From Clostridium sp. (GTDB lineage Bacteria; Bacillota; Clostridia; Clostridiales; Clostridiaceae), in the NCBI RefSeq assembly GCF_018372875.1, contig NZ_JAHAIF010000040.1:1-26753 (forward strand): DNA of 26,753 nt, in the 5' to 3' direction. Below are positions 1 to 8,359 of the stretch, piece by piece (positions within the stretch are counted from its first letter, which is position 1; each line of letters opens with the position of its first letter). The position numbers and the translations under genes are program-made. The notes beneath the pieces are model-generated. The model was given only the letters and a program-made list of their open reading frames with translations. It was not told where the DNA came from and did no database searches.

Positions 1-1139
1 CTTGATATTTCATCTAAAGATAACTTTCCGCCATAAGGATTATTATACAATCCCTTTGCTACATCATCCCAATATTGATTATACCTTAAGGCATCATCTG
101 CATCCATATATCCGAAAGCTGATGATTTAACTTTACCGCCTTTTAATTTTGATGCTAACTTACTTCCTACAACAAACTGTGCTACTTCACCTGCTCCATA
201 CCCAAAACAATATGCTATCCCTTCTTCTTCATATGCATCTGATACTCCTTGTGCTATTCCTTCTACCAATAACGTTGGATCTTTTACCACACTAGATATA
301 CCACCTAGGAAGTTTTTTTCATACTCATAGCTATCTTTTAAACAATCAGGAACTTCTCCTGTTATCTTATCATATACAAATGCTACTGCTGATCCTGGTA
401 AACATATTATTGATTTGCACAAATTAACTATTCCCACTAGCATATCATATATTGACATTGAAAATCCCCTGACCGTATCAATTACAAAATTTATTGTATC
501 GCTACCAACATCAATAAATCTTTCAAATCCACTAGTGTACTTATCATATAGCCTTGACTTTACTTCCCCTTTATAATCATCATCCCTATTTTCAAAGACA
601 ACTATCTTACTATTGAAAAGTCTATTCATCTCATCTACATAACTACTTAATTTATATCCACAAGAGTTAATTTCATCCCATATACACTTCATTTTGTTAT
701 AGTTGTTTTCTTCATTTTCTACTACATCATCATCTGCAAAGGGATTTATAAAACTCCTATAAGTGCTAATATTCCATCTTAAAAATTGAACAGATTGACA
801 TGCCTCCATTATAAATTGTTGATTCCACCATATATCTGCTCTATCAACTCTCATTATATCATTCTTTTTCTTTGGAGTGATTATACTTTGCATCTCATCT
901 GTATACCTATTCATTATATCATAAATGTCATCAACTTCTTCTAAACAGCGGTCTAAATCCTCATTTATATCTTTATATCCTTTTCTTAATTCATCTATTG
1001 CTTTTCCTTCATTCTCATCAATTTTGTTATTTACGCTCTCCAGTACTTCTTTCACTGTTTCCAATGATTCTTTATATTTCATCGTTTTTTCAGCAATATC
1101 TTCTAGTACTCCAAAGTTAAGACGCAAATCACTTTTCAA
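1..1139 (-). CDS. T7SS effector / polymorphic toxin, LXG/WXG-like N-terminus (3' part beyond window)
   Basis: An open frame of 379 codons runs unbroken to the left edge, so the C-terminus (and any toxin domain) lies outside the window. The start is taken as TTG at 1139 because an AGGAGG lies about six bases upstream and no better start exists; it follows the 70-aa gene by 11 bases. The first ~95 residues are charged and helical, as in the targeting domain of T7SS effectors, but no clear LxG motif is visible. A middle section (about residues 215-265) is hydrophobic and contains VGSDTINFVIDTV and MLVGIVNLCKSIICLPGSA. The visible end is Gly/Tyr-rich (YWDDVAKGLYNNPYGGK) and may be a pre-toxin linker. 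Its place after EssC, a DUF4176 protein and two small adaptors supports a secreted effector. The toxic activity cannot be inferred. Confidence 0.7.
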   Translation of the reverse strand, partial: MKSDLRLNFGVLEDIAEKTMKYKESLETVKEVLESVNNKIDENEGKAIDELRKGYKDINEDLDRCLEEVDDIYDIMNRYTDEMQSIITPKKKNDIMRVDRADIWWNQQFIMEACQSVQFLRWNISTYRSFINPFADDDVVENEENNYNKMKCIWDEINSCGYKLSSYVDEMNRLFNSKIVVFENRDDDYKGEVKSRLYDKYTSGFERFIDVGSDTINFVIDTVRGFSMSIYDMLVGIVNLCKSIICLPGSAVAFVYDKITGEVPDCLKDSYEYEKNFLGGISSVVKDPTLLVEGIAQGVSDAYEEEGIAYCFGYGAGEVAQFVVGSKLASKLKGGKVKSSAFGYMDADDALRYNQYWDDVAKGLYNNPYGGKLSLDEIS

Positions 1140-1150
1140 CTATTCTCCTC

Positions 1151-1363
1151 CTAACTAAATTTATAACTTTCTATTGTTCTTATTAAGTTATCACATTCCC
1201 TCTTCATATTACTAACAAGCTCCTCATATTCATCCCTAAGATTTGAGTTTGAAAAATCCATATCTTCAAAATTCTTTTGAATACTAGTTTTCTTTCTCTC
1301 AATTTCGCTAATATAATTATTAACTAATCGTCTACAATAAGATGCCTTATATCTATTTGCCAT
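1151..1363 (-). CDS. Small helical protein, candidate Lap2-like effector adaptor
   Basis: This 70-residue, highly charged, all-helical protein has no signal peptide or membrane segment and no WxG motif. It begins five bases after the stop of the 96-aa gene, with a purine-rich leader (AGGGGGAATAGGG), and is followed directly by the toxin gene. LXG effectors are commonly preceded by two small helical partners (Lap1 and Lap2; YwqI and YwqH in Bacillus) that bind the effector N-terminus and present it to the secretion machine. Position and size fit the second partner. The sequence itself is too short and featureless to assign a family by eye, so the role rests on context. Confidence 0.6.
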   Translation of the reverse strand: MANRYKASYCRRLVNNYISEIERKKTSIQKNFEDMDFSNSNLRDEYEELVSNMKRECDNLIRTIESYKFS

Positions 1364-1368
1364 CCACC

Positions 1369-1659
1369 CTATTCCCCCTCTAATTGAATACTAATACTAT
1401 TATCAGTTTCCTCAAAATCCTTTATTAATGTTTCTAAACTCTTAGCATAAGCTGATAGATTATTATATAGCTTCTCTGCTTTTGTATCCCTCATATTATC
1501 TAGTGTTTCTTCCATTTTATCTGTAAAATCCGAATTCATCCCACCAAAAGCTTCTATTGTTTCATCTATAAAAGAGCTTGAGTATTGAGAAAATACATCT
1601 AAAGCCTCATTTAGTTTTCCTAATTCATTTTTTAATTCCTCTATTTCTACCTTTATCAT
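1369..1659 (-). CDS. Lap1/YwqI-like WXG100-superfamily adaptor with FxxxD motif
   Basis: This is a 96-residue helical-hairpin protein with a small-residue turn (FGGMNSDF, about residues 38-45) where WXG100 proteins carry WxG. Near the C-terminus it has FEETD (residues 82-86). An FxxxD motif there is described for Lap1 adaptors of LXG effectors and parallels the YxxxD/E export signal of other T7SS substrates. The 92-aa protein at 23443-23721 has FAETD in the equivalent place, so the two look like counterparts serving different effectors. The gene starts seven bases after the DUF4176 gene (its AAGGGGGG binding site overlaps that gene's end) and precedes the Lap2-like and toxin genes. It probably forms a targeting complex with the toxin N-terminus. 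Confidence 0.65.
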   Translation of the reverse strand: MIKVEIEELKNELGKLNEALDVFSQYSSSFIDETIEAFGGMNSDFTDKMEETLDNMRDTKAEKLYNNLSAYAKSLETLIKDFEETDNSISIQLEGE

Positions 1660-1665
1660 CTGAAT

Positions 1666-2346
1666 TTACCCCCCTTCCTTTATTTTATTGGAATATTGAC
1701 TTCTTTCATCATTACTAGAAAATCCAAATGAATGCATCTTATTATCAATGATTAACTCCTTCTTCATTAAATAAATATATCCATTATCCTTTTCATCGCA
1801 GAAACCTTTGTGTATAACTTTTTCTATTAACTTAGATGTAAATTGAATAACCTTTCCTTCTCCAATTAACCCCAATGGATACACAACTCCTGCATATTGA
1901 AAATATGATTTAATATCTTTTTGATAAATAAATCTTCCAATTATCATTACCTGAGCAGTCTCTATATCCCTAATTGCAAGCCCTCTTTTTAAGTATTCAG
2001 TTTTAAGTTCTACCACAGTACCCAAAGGATATATCTCTTCAAGGATATCAATTAATCCATTTATAATTTCATTAAGTTGTAAATAATTTAAATTGATATT
2101 CATATCTTGAATTTTCAATAAGAATTCATCTTCTTGTAGCTCATATCCTAGCTTTCCATCTAAAATATACATAGACTGATTATGCTTGACTAAAGATTTA
2201 TGAATATCATACAAACAGTCTATTCCATTGTTAGTTACAAGAATCCCCAAATTATATAGAGCAATCTTTTCTTCTTTATTTAAATGCTCTAAAGATTTAG
2301 TCCATTCCTCTAATAAATTCCTATTTAAATCTTCTACAGTTAACAT
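1666..2346 (-). CDS. DUF4176-domain protein of T7SS loci
   Basis: The protein has 226 residues from ATG 2346, which sits six bases after AGGTGG; an in-frame GTG at 2355 overlaps that binding site and is less likely. The N-terminal ~100 residues are helical. Residues ~105-185 match the DUF4176 pattern: YPLGTVVELK, then VMIIGRF, then YAGVVYPLG, followed by a segment on a nucleus of IQFTSKLIEKVIHKGF. DUF4176 proteins recur in Bacillota T7SS and LXG loci but have no firmly established biochemical role. Here it is the first gene after essC and leads the left effector cluster. It has no signal peptide or membrane segment, so it is probably a cytoplasmic accessory or chaperone-like factor, which is inference. 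Confidence 0.7.
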   Translation of the reverse strand: MLTVEDLNRNLLEEWTKSLEHLNKEEKIALYNLGILVTNNGIDCLYDIHKSLVKHNQSMYILDGKLGYELQEDEFLLKIQDMNINLNYLQLNEIINGLIDILEEIYPLGTVVELKTEYLKRGLAIRDIETAQVMIIGRFIYQKDIKSYFQYAGVVYPLGLIGEGKVIQFTSKLIEKVIHKGFCDEKDNGYIYLMKKELIIDNKMHSFGFSSNDERSQYSNKIKEGG

Positions 2347-2394
2347 TACTTCCACCTCATATCAATAAGTAACTAGATTTTTCACCCACCTGCA

Positions 2395-2418
2395 TTTCCA
2401 ACACTTGTCTGTTGGAAA
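2395..2418 (-). promoter_or_regulatory. Leader hairpin upstream of the DUF4176 gene
   Basis: A perfect 9-bp inverted repeat (TTTCCAACA and TGTTGGAAA) with a 6-nt loop lies between essC and the DUF4176 gene. No U-run follows it on the minus strand, so it does not look like a normal intrinsic terminator. If the promoter at 2442-2470 is real, this hairpin sits in the 5' leader of the effector genes, about 50 bases before the start. Function unknown. Confidence 0.45.
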
Positions 2419-2441
2419 GATCACATGGGCATATTTTTTAT

Positions 2442-2470
2442 TTATTATTCTTTAAATGCAAACTAACCAA
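2442..2470 (-). promoter_or_regulatory. Possible sigma-A promoter for the left effector cluster
   Basis: On the minus strand TTGGTT (plus 2465-2470) and TAATAA (plus 2442-2447) are separated by 17 bases, just after the essC stop. The match is modest and AT-rich DNA gives many such hits. It is supported mainly by the ~135-base gap here within an otherwise tightly packed gene row. Confidence 0.3.
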
Positions 2471-2481
2471 AATTTAAATTT

Positions 2482-5400
2482 CTACTTTTTATTATTAGGA
2501 GTTTTTATACTACAATATCTTGTATTCAGAATTAAATATCCATCTCCTGTCCTAATCTCTCTTTCCTTTGTCCCATATCTCAGCTTAACATTACTAAAGA
2601 AGGTTTGATTAGCCATGTAATCAAGTAATATACCATTACCACTTTCCTTAAGGGCTTTTACAAACTTAACAGAGTACAAGTTGTTCTTAAAGTCACTCTC
2701 CGTACCTGTTGCAATTGTTATTACCTTGTAATTCTTTAATATCTTAACAACATATTCTAAATAATCTATAAAACTCCTATCTACTTTTGGAATAAATTCT
2801 GCTATTCTATCAATGATAACAATTATATATGGTAACTCTTTAAGTACATCCTCTCCATTATTTTTTACAAGCTCTTTTCTTCTCTCTCCTTCTTCTAATA
2901 GAGAATTTAATATTCTTAAAGTATCTTCTTTGCTTGATCCATACCTATCACCAATATACTTAGAATATAATTTTAATCCTCCATCATTACTATCAAAAAT
3001 AAAGAAAGTGTATTTTTTATTATTAAGGGAATCTAATATATTCTTTAACATATTTGTTTTACCTGATTTAGAGTTACCTATTATAGAGAAATTAGGATAA
3101 TTAGATAGTGCTATGCCAATATACTCTAGAGCTTCAATATTAAATCCTATTGGTATAAATCCATTTCCATCATCTTTATTTAACTCATCAATTACCTCAT
3201 TAAGTAATAATGTTTCCGGTACCGTAATTATTTTTCTTGCCTTTTTATAATCATTTAAAGAATTTACTTTGCTTATAAACTCTTTAATATCATTTAATCT
3301 TTCAAATTCCTTTTCGTGCTTTCCGAAGGTAGCAATTTGTATTTCATATCCATCATCTTCTGAAATTAATGCTCTTCCTTTTACCTTAGTTGGTTGAACT
3401 CTAGAAAGCCCTAAAATATTACTATAATCAGATTTTTCTATACAAGTTAAACACATTTTAGTTTTTATATTATTCGTTAACTTATAACTAATTCCATTAG
3501 AAGTCGAATTTGTCATTATAAAGTTAATTCCATATGCTTGTCCTTCACGCATAAGAAGTATTAACTCCTCTATTAATCCTTCATAATTCTCCTTAAACTC
3601 TGCAAAATTATCAATTAGAATTACAATTTGTGGAATTACATTGTTCGATGCTTCTATATAATTTATTAAATTACTAGCACCCATATCTGAAAATATACTC
3701 TTTCTTTTATCAATTTCTTTTCTCATCATTTTAAATAAGTTTAATACTCTTTCATTATCATCACTAAAAATTACGTCTCCAACATGAGGAGCCTCAGAGA
3801 GAGCTTTTAAAGTTCTAGAGCCAAAATCTAAAATATAGATATTTACTTCTGTAGGTCTATATTCACTAATTAAACTACAAACAATAGTTTGAATAAATGT
3901 TGTCTTTCCATAACCACTTCCTCCAACAAGAATTACATTACCATTATCTGAGAAATCAAGTTTGAATACTTCCTTTTTAAGTTTATTAGGATAATCAATT
4001 TCACCTATAATAGGCATAACTCTCTTATATCCTCTTTCCTTATTATTAAAAAAGTACTCATTATCATTAATAAGATTACATAAATCTATTCTATCTTTTA
4101 AAGGTTCTGTCCAACAACCATCACAACGCTTGTATCCTTTATATTCACTAAACTCACTTATATAATTAACTATTTCATCTAATTGTGTAATTTTCTCTTT
4201 TCCTTCATTTTCTTTAGATGAAGAATAAATAACCCTTCTAACTCCTTCTATAGATACTTCTGATATATCAATACTTTCTGACATAATATCCTCATCTAAA
4301 TACTTTTCAGCCCCACTCCATGCAGTTTGTATTAAATCATAGTATTCATCATTTCCTACTTGCAAATACCCCCGACCTGGTTGCACTATATATGCAGCAT
4401 CAGGCTTCTTTAGCATCTCTTTTGAATCACTTTCATCTTGAACTTTTAAACATAATTTAAACTTTGAATTACTCCAAATTTGTGCATCAACTACGCCTGC
4501 TGGCTTTTGAGTTGCTAGTATTAAATGTACTCCTAAACTCCTACCAATTCTCGCTGTTGATACCAACTCCTTCATAAACTCTGGTTGATCACTCTTTAGT
4601 TCTGCAAATTCATCAGCAATTATAATTAAATGGGGTAATGGTTCCATAGATGGATCTTTCTTTTCAAGTTTCTTATATCCGTTAATATGATTAACCTCAA
4701 ACTCTGCAAATATATTTTGTCTTCTTTTTAATTCACTTTTAATTAAAGTAAGAGATCTATTAACTAAATTTCCATCTAAGTTAGTTATGGTTCCTATAAG
4801 ATGAGGTAACTTTGTAAATAAGTTTGCCATTCCTCCACCTTTATAGTCAATAAGGATAAAGGAAACATCTGATGGAGAATAATTAATAGCTAATGAAGCA
4901 ATTATAGTCTGTAATAATTCACTCTTTCCTGAACCAGTTGTTCCTGCAACTAATCCATGTGGACCATGAGTCTTTTCATGTAGATCTAGTGATATCAAAG
5001 TACCACTTGTATTAAGTCCTAAAGGAGCCTTTATAGCTTTTGTAACTTCACTATGAATCCATCTCCATTCTACATTTAACTCTCTTGCAGTATTTACCTT
5101 ATATAATTCATATAGAGTTACTTTGCTTGGAAGGGTATTTTCAGAATAATTTTTTTTAACGTATATTGGTCCCATTCTTCTTGTAAGCTCATCTAATAAT
5201 ACATTTCCATAATTCTTAAATGTAAAATCTATTTTATTGCCACTATCATTAATGTCAATTAAACTACCTTTTCCATCTTCTATAACTTCAAGTATCTGAG
5301 AACATTGCTTTGGAATAAACTCTAAGTTTCCATAAACATATAATGTAGTTAGCCCTAAATCAATAGCCTTTTCCCTATCTAAATATTTAGATAGGGCCTC

Positions 5401-7014
5401 ATTTTCTAATAATGTTGGGTCTGTAACAATCATAATATAATGAGGCTTTTTATTATAGTCTTTTTGTTCTCTTTTTGATATTAAAGAGTAAACTCCTTCT
5501 AAAATACTATGGCATGACTCTTTTCCAACTCCCATAAATCTTATCTCTCTGTTTTTACTCCATATATGTGGTAGCCATCTAATCCACATCCACTCTTTAA
5601 TATTCTTTTCATTGCATAGACAAATAAAATTAACATCCTCGCTGTAATGATATACAGCAGTTTCAAATATTATGTTTTTTATTAAACTTGAAACTTTATC
5701 AATGCTACCTACGATACCTATTCCATAATTATTTTTCAAATTTATTGATATTGGCATATCTTCTATTTCTGAATATTTTTCTTTAACCTCTCTTGGTTTT
5801 AATAATAATTCATCTTCTCGTTCGCCAAACTCTTCTTTAGGAATATCTATATCAAAAGATATATTAACCCTTCCGTTTCCAAGGTATACATTTAAAAAAT
5901 CTTCATCTGTTGAAGACTTTTCCCAAAGCCTTCTATCAAAAGCTTGTATAACCCTACATGCCTCCTCCATAGATGGATATAACTTATGTAACACATCAAT
6001 TTGCTTATTATATAAATCTTTTATTTCTTCTTCTTTTTTATCTAAAAACTCTAAATACATTCTATTTCTTCTTTTTATTGCTTTAGAGCTTTTAACAGTA
6101 TTGGCAATAAACATTATTATGGTAGATGATAATGTAACAATAAGCATACCTATTCTATACATAGGATTTCCCATTGGCATAACTAATACCATCATTGTCA
6201 TTCCAATAGTAGGAATTAAATTAAGGAATGTATCTAAGCCTGGCTTATTTTCTTTCTTAGGAGGTGCAACTATTTCTATTTTATCCTTAGGGAGCTTCCA
6301 TATCATACGTGGAGTCCTAATGAACTCTGGATAATTGAATAAGGATACTTCTTTAGAAGAAAATTTAATTTTATTATTATTTACACTTATGTTTTTTCTA
6401 GGACAGAATACCTTTTCATCTTTATATAACAATTTATATCCGCATAAAATTATAAAATCATTATCATTAAGCTCTAAATTATCAAGTACTTTATTACCAT
6501 TTACATATACATTGTATTTAGAATTTAAATCATAAATTACCCTCTTGTTTTGAATTAACCTTAAAATACAGTGATAATCTTCTATTAAAAGATCGTCAAT
6601 TATTATGTCATTATCTTTAGATTTTCCGATTTTTATTTCACTTATATTTTCTATATCTACTTCTTTACTATAATCTTCTTTACCACTGGAGAAATCTAAA
6701 AAGAAATTTATTTTGAAGATTTCATTTCTGTGAGAATCTAGAATAGAGATTTGATCCCCATGTATAAGTTTCTTACGTGAAACTTTTGTACCATTTATCA
6801 CAAATGTTACATCATTAGAAGGGACAATTAACCAGTAGCCATCTGTTTTCTTAATAGTAATTCTAAATTCTTCTACTAATATTTTCACTTTTATATCGCA
6901 GATATTTCCATTACTAATTACAATTTCTTCTTTCCCAAATGTCTCTAAATCAATTTCATTATAGAAATATTCATTAAATAAAATAATAGTATTCTTATAC
7001 TTATTACCAGCCAT
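2482..7014 (-). CDS. essC: EssC-type FtsK/SpoIIIE secretion ATPase of the T7SS
   Basis: This is the membrane motor of type VIIb secretion, which recruits and drives export of effectors. The start is ATG 7014 (1510 aa), seven bases after GGAGG; an upstream in-frame ATG at 7026 contains that site and overlaps the esaB stop. Order of domains: two N-terminal FHA-like domains (about 10-105 and 125-200), two membrane helices (about 263-282 and 285-304), a linker domain, then three P-loop ATPase domains. Walker A motifs are GTTGSGKS (~691-698), GGSGYGKT (~1031-1038) and GNSKSGKT (~1313-1320). Walker B reads IIIADE in domain 1, but ILIDN and VIIDR in domains 2 and 3, so only the first has the usual catalytic Glu. 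Length and layout are those of full EssC proteins. The variable C-terminus usually matches the local effectors. Confidence 0.96.
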   Translation of the reverse strand: MAGNKYKNTIILFNEYFYNEIDLETFGKEEIVISNGNICDIKVKILVEEFRITIKKTDGYWLIVPSNDVTFVINGTKVSRKKLIHGDQISILDSHRNEIFKINFFLDFSSGKEDYSKEVDIENISEIKIGKSKDNDIIIDDLLIEDYHCILRLIQNKRVIYDLNSKYNVYVNGNKVLDNLELNDNDFIILCGYKLLYKDEKVFCPRKNISVNNNKIKFSSKEVSLFNYPEFIRTPRMIWKLPKDKIEIVAPPKKENKPGLDTFLNLIPTIGMTMMVLVMPMGNPMYRIGMLIVTLSSTIIMFIANTVKSSKAIKRRNRMYLEFLDKKEEEIKDLYNKQIDVLHKLYPSMEEACRVIQAFDRRLWEKSSTDEDFLNVYLGNGRVNISFDIDIPKEEFGEREDELLLKPREVKEKYSEIEDMPISINLKNNYGIGIVGSIDKVSSLIKNIIFETAVYHYSEDVNFICLCNEKNIKEWMWIRWLPHIWSKNREIRFMGVGKESCHSILEGVYSLISKREQKDYNKKPHYIMIVTDPTLLENEALSKYLDREKAIDLGLTTLYVYGNLEFIPKQCSQILEVIEDGKGSLIDINDSGNKIDFTFKNYGNVLLDELTRRMGPIYVKKNYSENTLPSKVTLYELYKVNTARELNVEWRWIHSEVTKAIKAPLGLNTSGTLISLDLHEKTHGPHGLVAGTTGSGKSELLQTIIASLAINYSPSDVSFILIDYKGGGMANLFTKLPHLIGTITNLDGNLVNRSLTLIKSELKRRQNIFAEFEVNHINGYKKLEKKDPSMEPLPHLIIIADEFAELKSDQPEFMKELVSTARIGRSLGVHLILATQKPAGVVDAQIWSNSKFKLCLKVQDESDSKEMLKKPDAAYIVQPGRGYLQVGNDEYYDLIQTAWSGAEKYLDEDIMSESIDISEVSIEGVRRVIYSSSKENEGKEKITQLDEIVNYISEFSEYKGYKRCDGCWTEPLKDRIDLCNLINDNEYFFNNKERGYKRVMPIIGEIDYPNKLKKEVFKLDFSDNGNVILVGGSGYGKTTFIQTIVCSLISEYRPTEVNIYILDFGSRTLKALSEAPHVGDVIFSDDNERVLNLFKMMRKEIDKRKSIFSDMGASNLINYIEASNNVIPQIVILIDNFAEFKENYEGLIEELILLMREGQAYGINFIMTNSTSNGISYKLTNNIKTKMCLTCIEKSDYSNILGLSRVQPTKVKGRALISEDDGYEIQIATFGKHEKEFERLNDIKEFISKVNSLNDYKKARKIITVPETLLLNEVIDELNKDDGNGFIPIGFNIEALEYIGIALSNYPNFSIIGNSKSGKTNMLKNILDSLNNKKYTFFIFDSNDGGLKLYSKYIGDRYGSSKEDTLRILNSLLEEGERRKELVKNNGEDVLKELPYIIVIIDRIAEFIPKVDRSFIDYLEYVVKILKNYKVITIATGTESDFKNNLYSVKFVKALKESGNGILLDYMANQTFFSNVKLRYGTKEREIRTGDGYLILNTRYCSIKTPNNKK

Positions 7015-7025
7015 TTTAGCCTCCA

Positions 7026-7268
7026 TTATACTAAAAAGATTTTGCTACCTGATGAAATTCCATAGTCAGATAAAATATCATTTCCTTTTAGAAAACAAGT
7101 AGGGTTTTCTGTTTTTATATAATATCCTTTTATATCATTTCTACCATCCATTTTTAATGCTTTTAATATACTCTTGCATATGTTTTTCACAGTAATATCC
7201 AAAGGAATTTCTAATTCGTATTCAATCTCATCATTTCCAACTTGTACTAATACAATGCCTTTATTCAT
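7026..7268 (-). CDS. esaB: EsaB/YukD-like ubiquitin-fold protein
   Basis: The 80-residue protein has the alternating strand pattern of the YukD/EsaB ubiquitin-like family: IVLVQVG, then YELEIPLDITVKNICKSI, ending in a beta strand with SGSKIFLV. It is a small cytoplasmic component of T7SSb loci; in actinobacterial systems the same fold forms the cytoplasmic domain of EccD. The ATG overlaps the last eight bases of the MinD-like gene, and the stop overlaps or just precedes essC, so translation is probably coupled across all three. Immediate adjacency to essC is the usual arrangement and supports the call. No membrane segment is present. Confidence 0.88.
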   Translation of the reverse strand: MNKGIVLVQVGNDEIEYELEIPLDITVKNICKSILKALKMDGRNDIKGYYIKTENPTCFLKGNDILSDYGISSGSKIFLV

Positions 7269-8358
7269 TTCTCCATTCCTCCCTCATTAATTTATATATA
7301 AAATCATTTACCTTAGTATTTATTGTATCTGCATTTAATAATGTACTTAAATTGCACTTATTATTATCTAAATAACTATCATAGGTTATATATGAATAGA
7401 TTTTTTCTTTTATATTCTCATACTCTTCAAATAGGCTTATATCCTTGTTTAAGTTATATTTATTTATTAATAAGATAATATTGTCATCATTTATGAATTC
7501 ATCTAACATCTTACTCATTTTTACCAAACTTATATGTGAGGATTCAATTATTCCTATCAATTTATCTGAGTATTCCCCAAGTCTTTTAATAGAGTTATCT
7601 AATCTTGACCCTGAATCAATTACTACATAATCAAAGTTTGTTTCCTTTTTAATTGCATTTAAAACATAAATCAAATTGTTGCAAGTTCCATCTTCTATAT
7701 CTATTGTAGAGATTATTGGATTTATGTAATATACATTTGTATTCTCATCCTTCTTTACTACGCTATCTAATACATTTTTGTCAATCTTTACTCCATCTGC
7801 TGCCTTATATAAAAGATCAGTAATAGTATTATTTCTATCACTTACGTCAAAATAAATTCCAAGAGCAGATACTTGCTCCAGGTTTATTAATAATACCTTT
7901 TTACCTTCTTTTGTTAATCTTATAGAAAACAATATAGATAATAAAGTCTTTCCTACTCCACCTATAGGAGAGAAAAATGTAACGAATCTCATTACTTTAC
8001 TATCATTAAAAGATACCTGATGATTTACTGATGTATATATTTTTTTTATACAGTTACAAACAGCATGTCCGTTTTGATACTTAAATATTTGTTTATTATC
8101 AATGTCATTATTTCTTTCATTTTCAGATAACATGATAACAATCTTAATCATATTAATTTCTCTAAAATTCATTGCAAGTTCTTCGTTTATCAATAGAATA
8201 TCAATAGTTCTCCCTGAATATATAAGCTTTTCTAACTCAATTTTAGATGTTACACCTATAACCTTGAAATGACTTCTATAATTTGAATTAAAGAAATTTA
8301 TAACTTCTTTTACATATAAATAATCTTGATCATATAAAACTAAACTTATTTCCTTCAT
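7261..8358 (-). CDS. MinD/CpaE-like P-loop ATPase with receiver-like N-terminus
   Basis: A 365-residue protein. Residues 1-110 have a receiver-like beta/alpha pattern (ISLVLYDQDYLY, then IDILLINEE), as in CpaE/TadZ proteins. From ~120 a MinD/ParA-type ATPase follows: the P-loop is SPIGGVGKTLL (Lys-137 and Thr-138), and a later FDYVVIDSGS segment fits Walker B. The signature Lys two residues before the GG of KGGVGK is replaced (PIGGVGK), a deviant form also seen among CpaE-like proteins. Such ATPases position membrane complexes; a MinD-like protein (EspI) also accompanies mycobacterial ESX-1. The gene starts one base after the FHA gene with AGGAG inside that gene, and it overlaps esaB. A role in placing or energising the secretion complex is inference. 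Confidence 0.85.
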   Translation of the reverse strand: MKEISLVLYDQDYLYVKEVINFFNSNYRSHFKVIGVTSKIELEKLIYSGRTIDILLINEELAMNFREINMIKIVIMLSENERNNDIDNKQIFKYQNGHAVCNCIKKIYTSVNHQVSFNDSKVMRFVTFFSPIGGVGKTLLSILFSIRLTKEGKKVLLINLEQVSALGIYFDVSDRNNTITDLLYKAADGVKIDKNVLDSVVKKDENTNVYYINPIISTIDIEDGTCNNLIYVLNAIKKETNFDYVVIDSGSRLDNSIKRLGEYSDKLIGIIESSHISLVKMSKMLDEFINDDNIILLINKYNLNKDISLFEEYENIKEKIYSYITYDSYLDNNKCNLSTLLNADTINTKVNDFIYKLMREEWRNE

Positions 8359-8359
8359 A

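Noticed and set aside
6101..6535. Plus-strand frames antisense to essC
   Set aside because: Mirror frames of a strongly coding minus strand, without ribosome binding sites or recognisable protein features.
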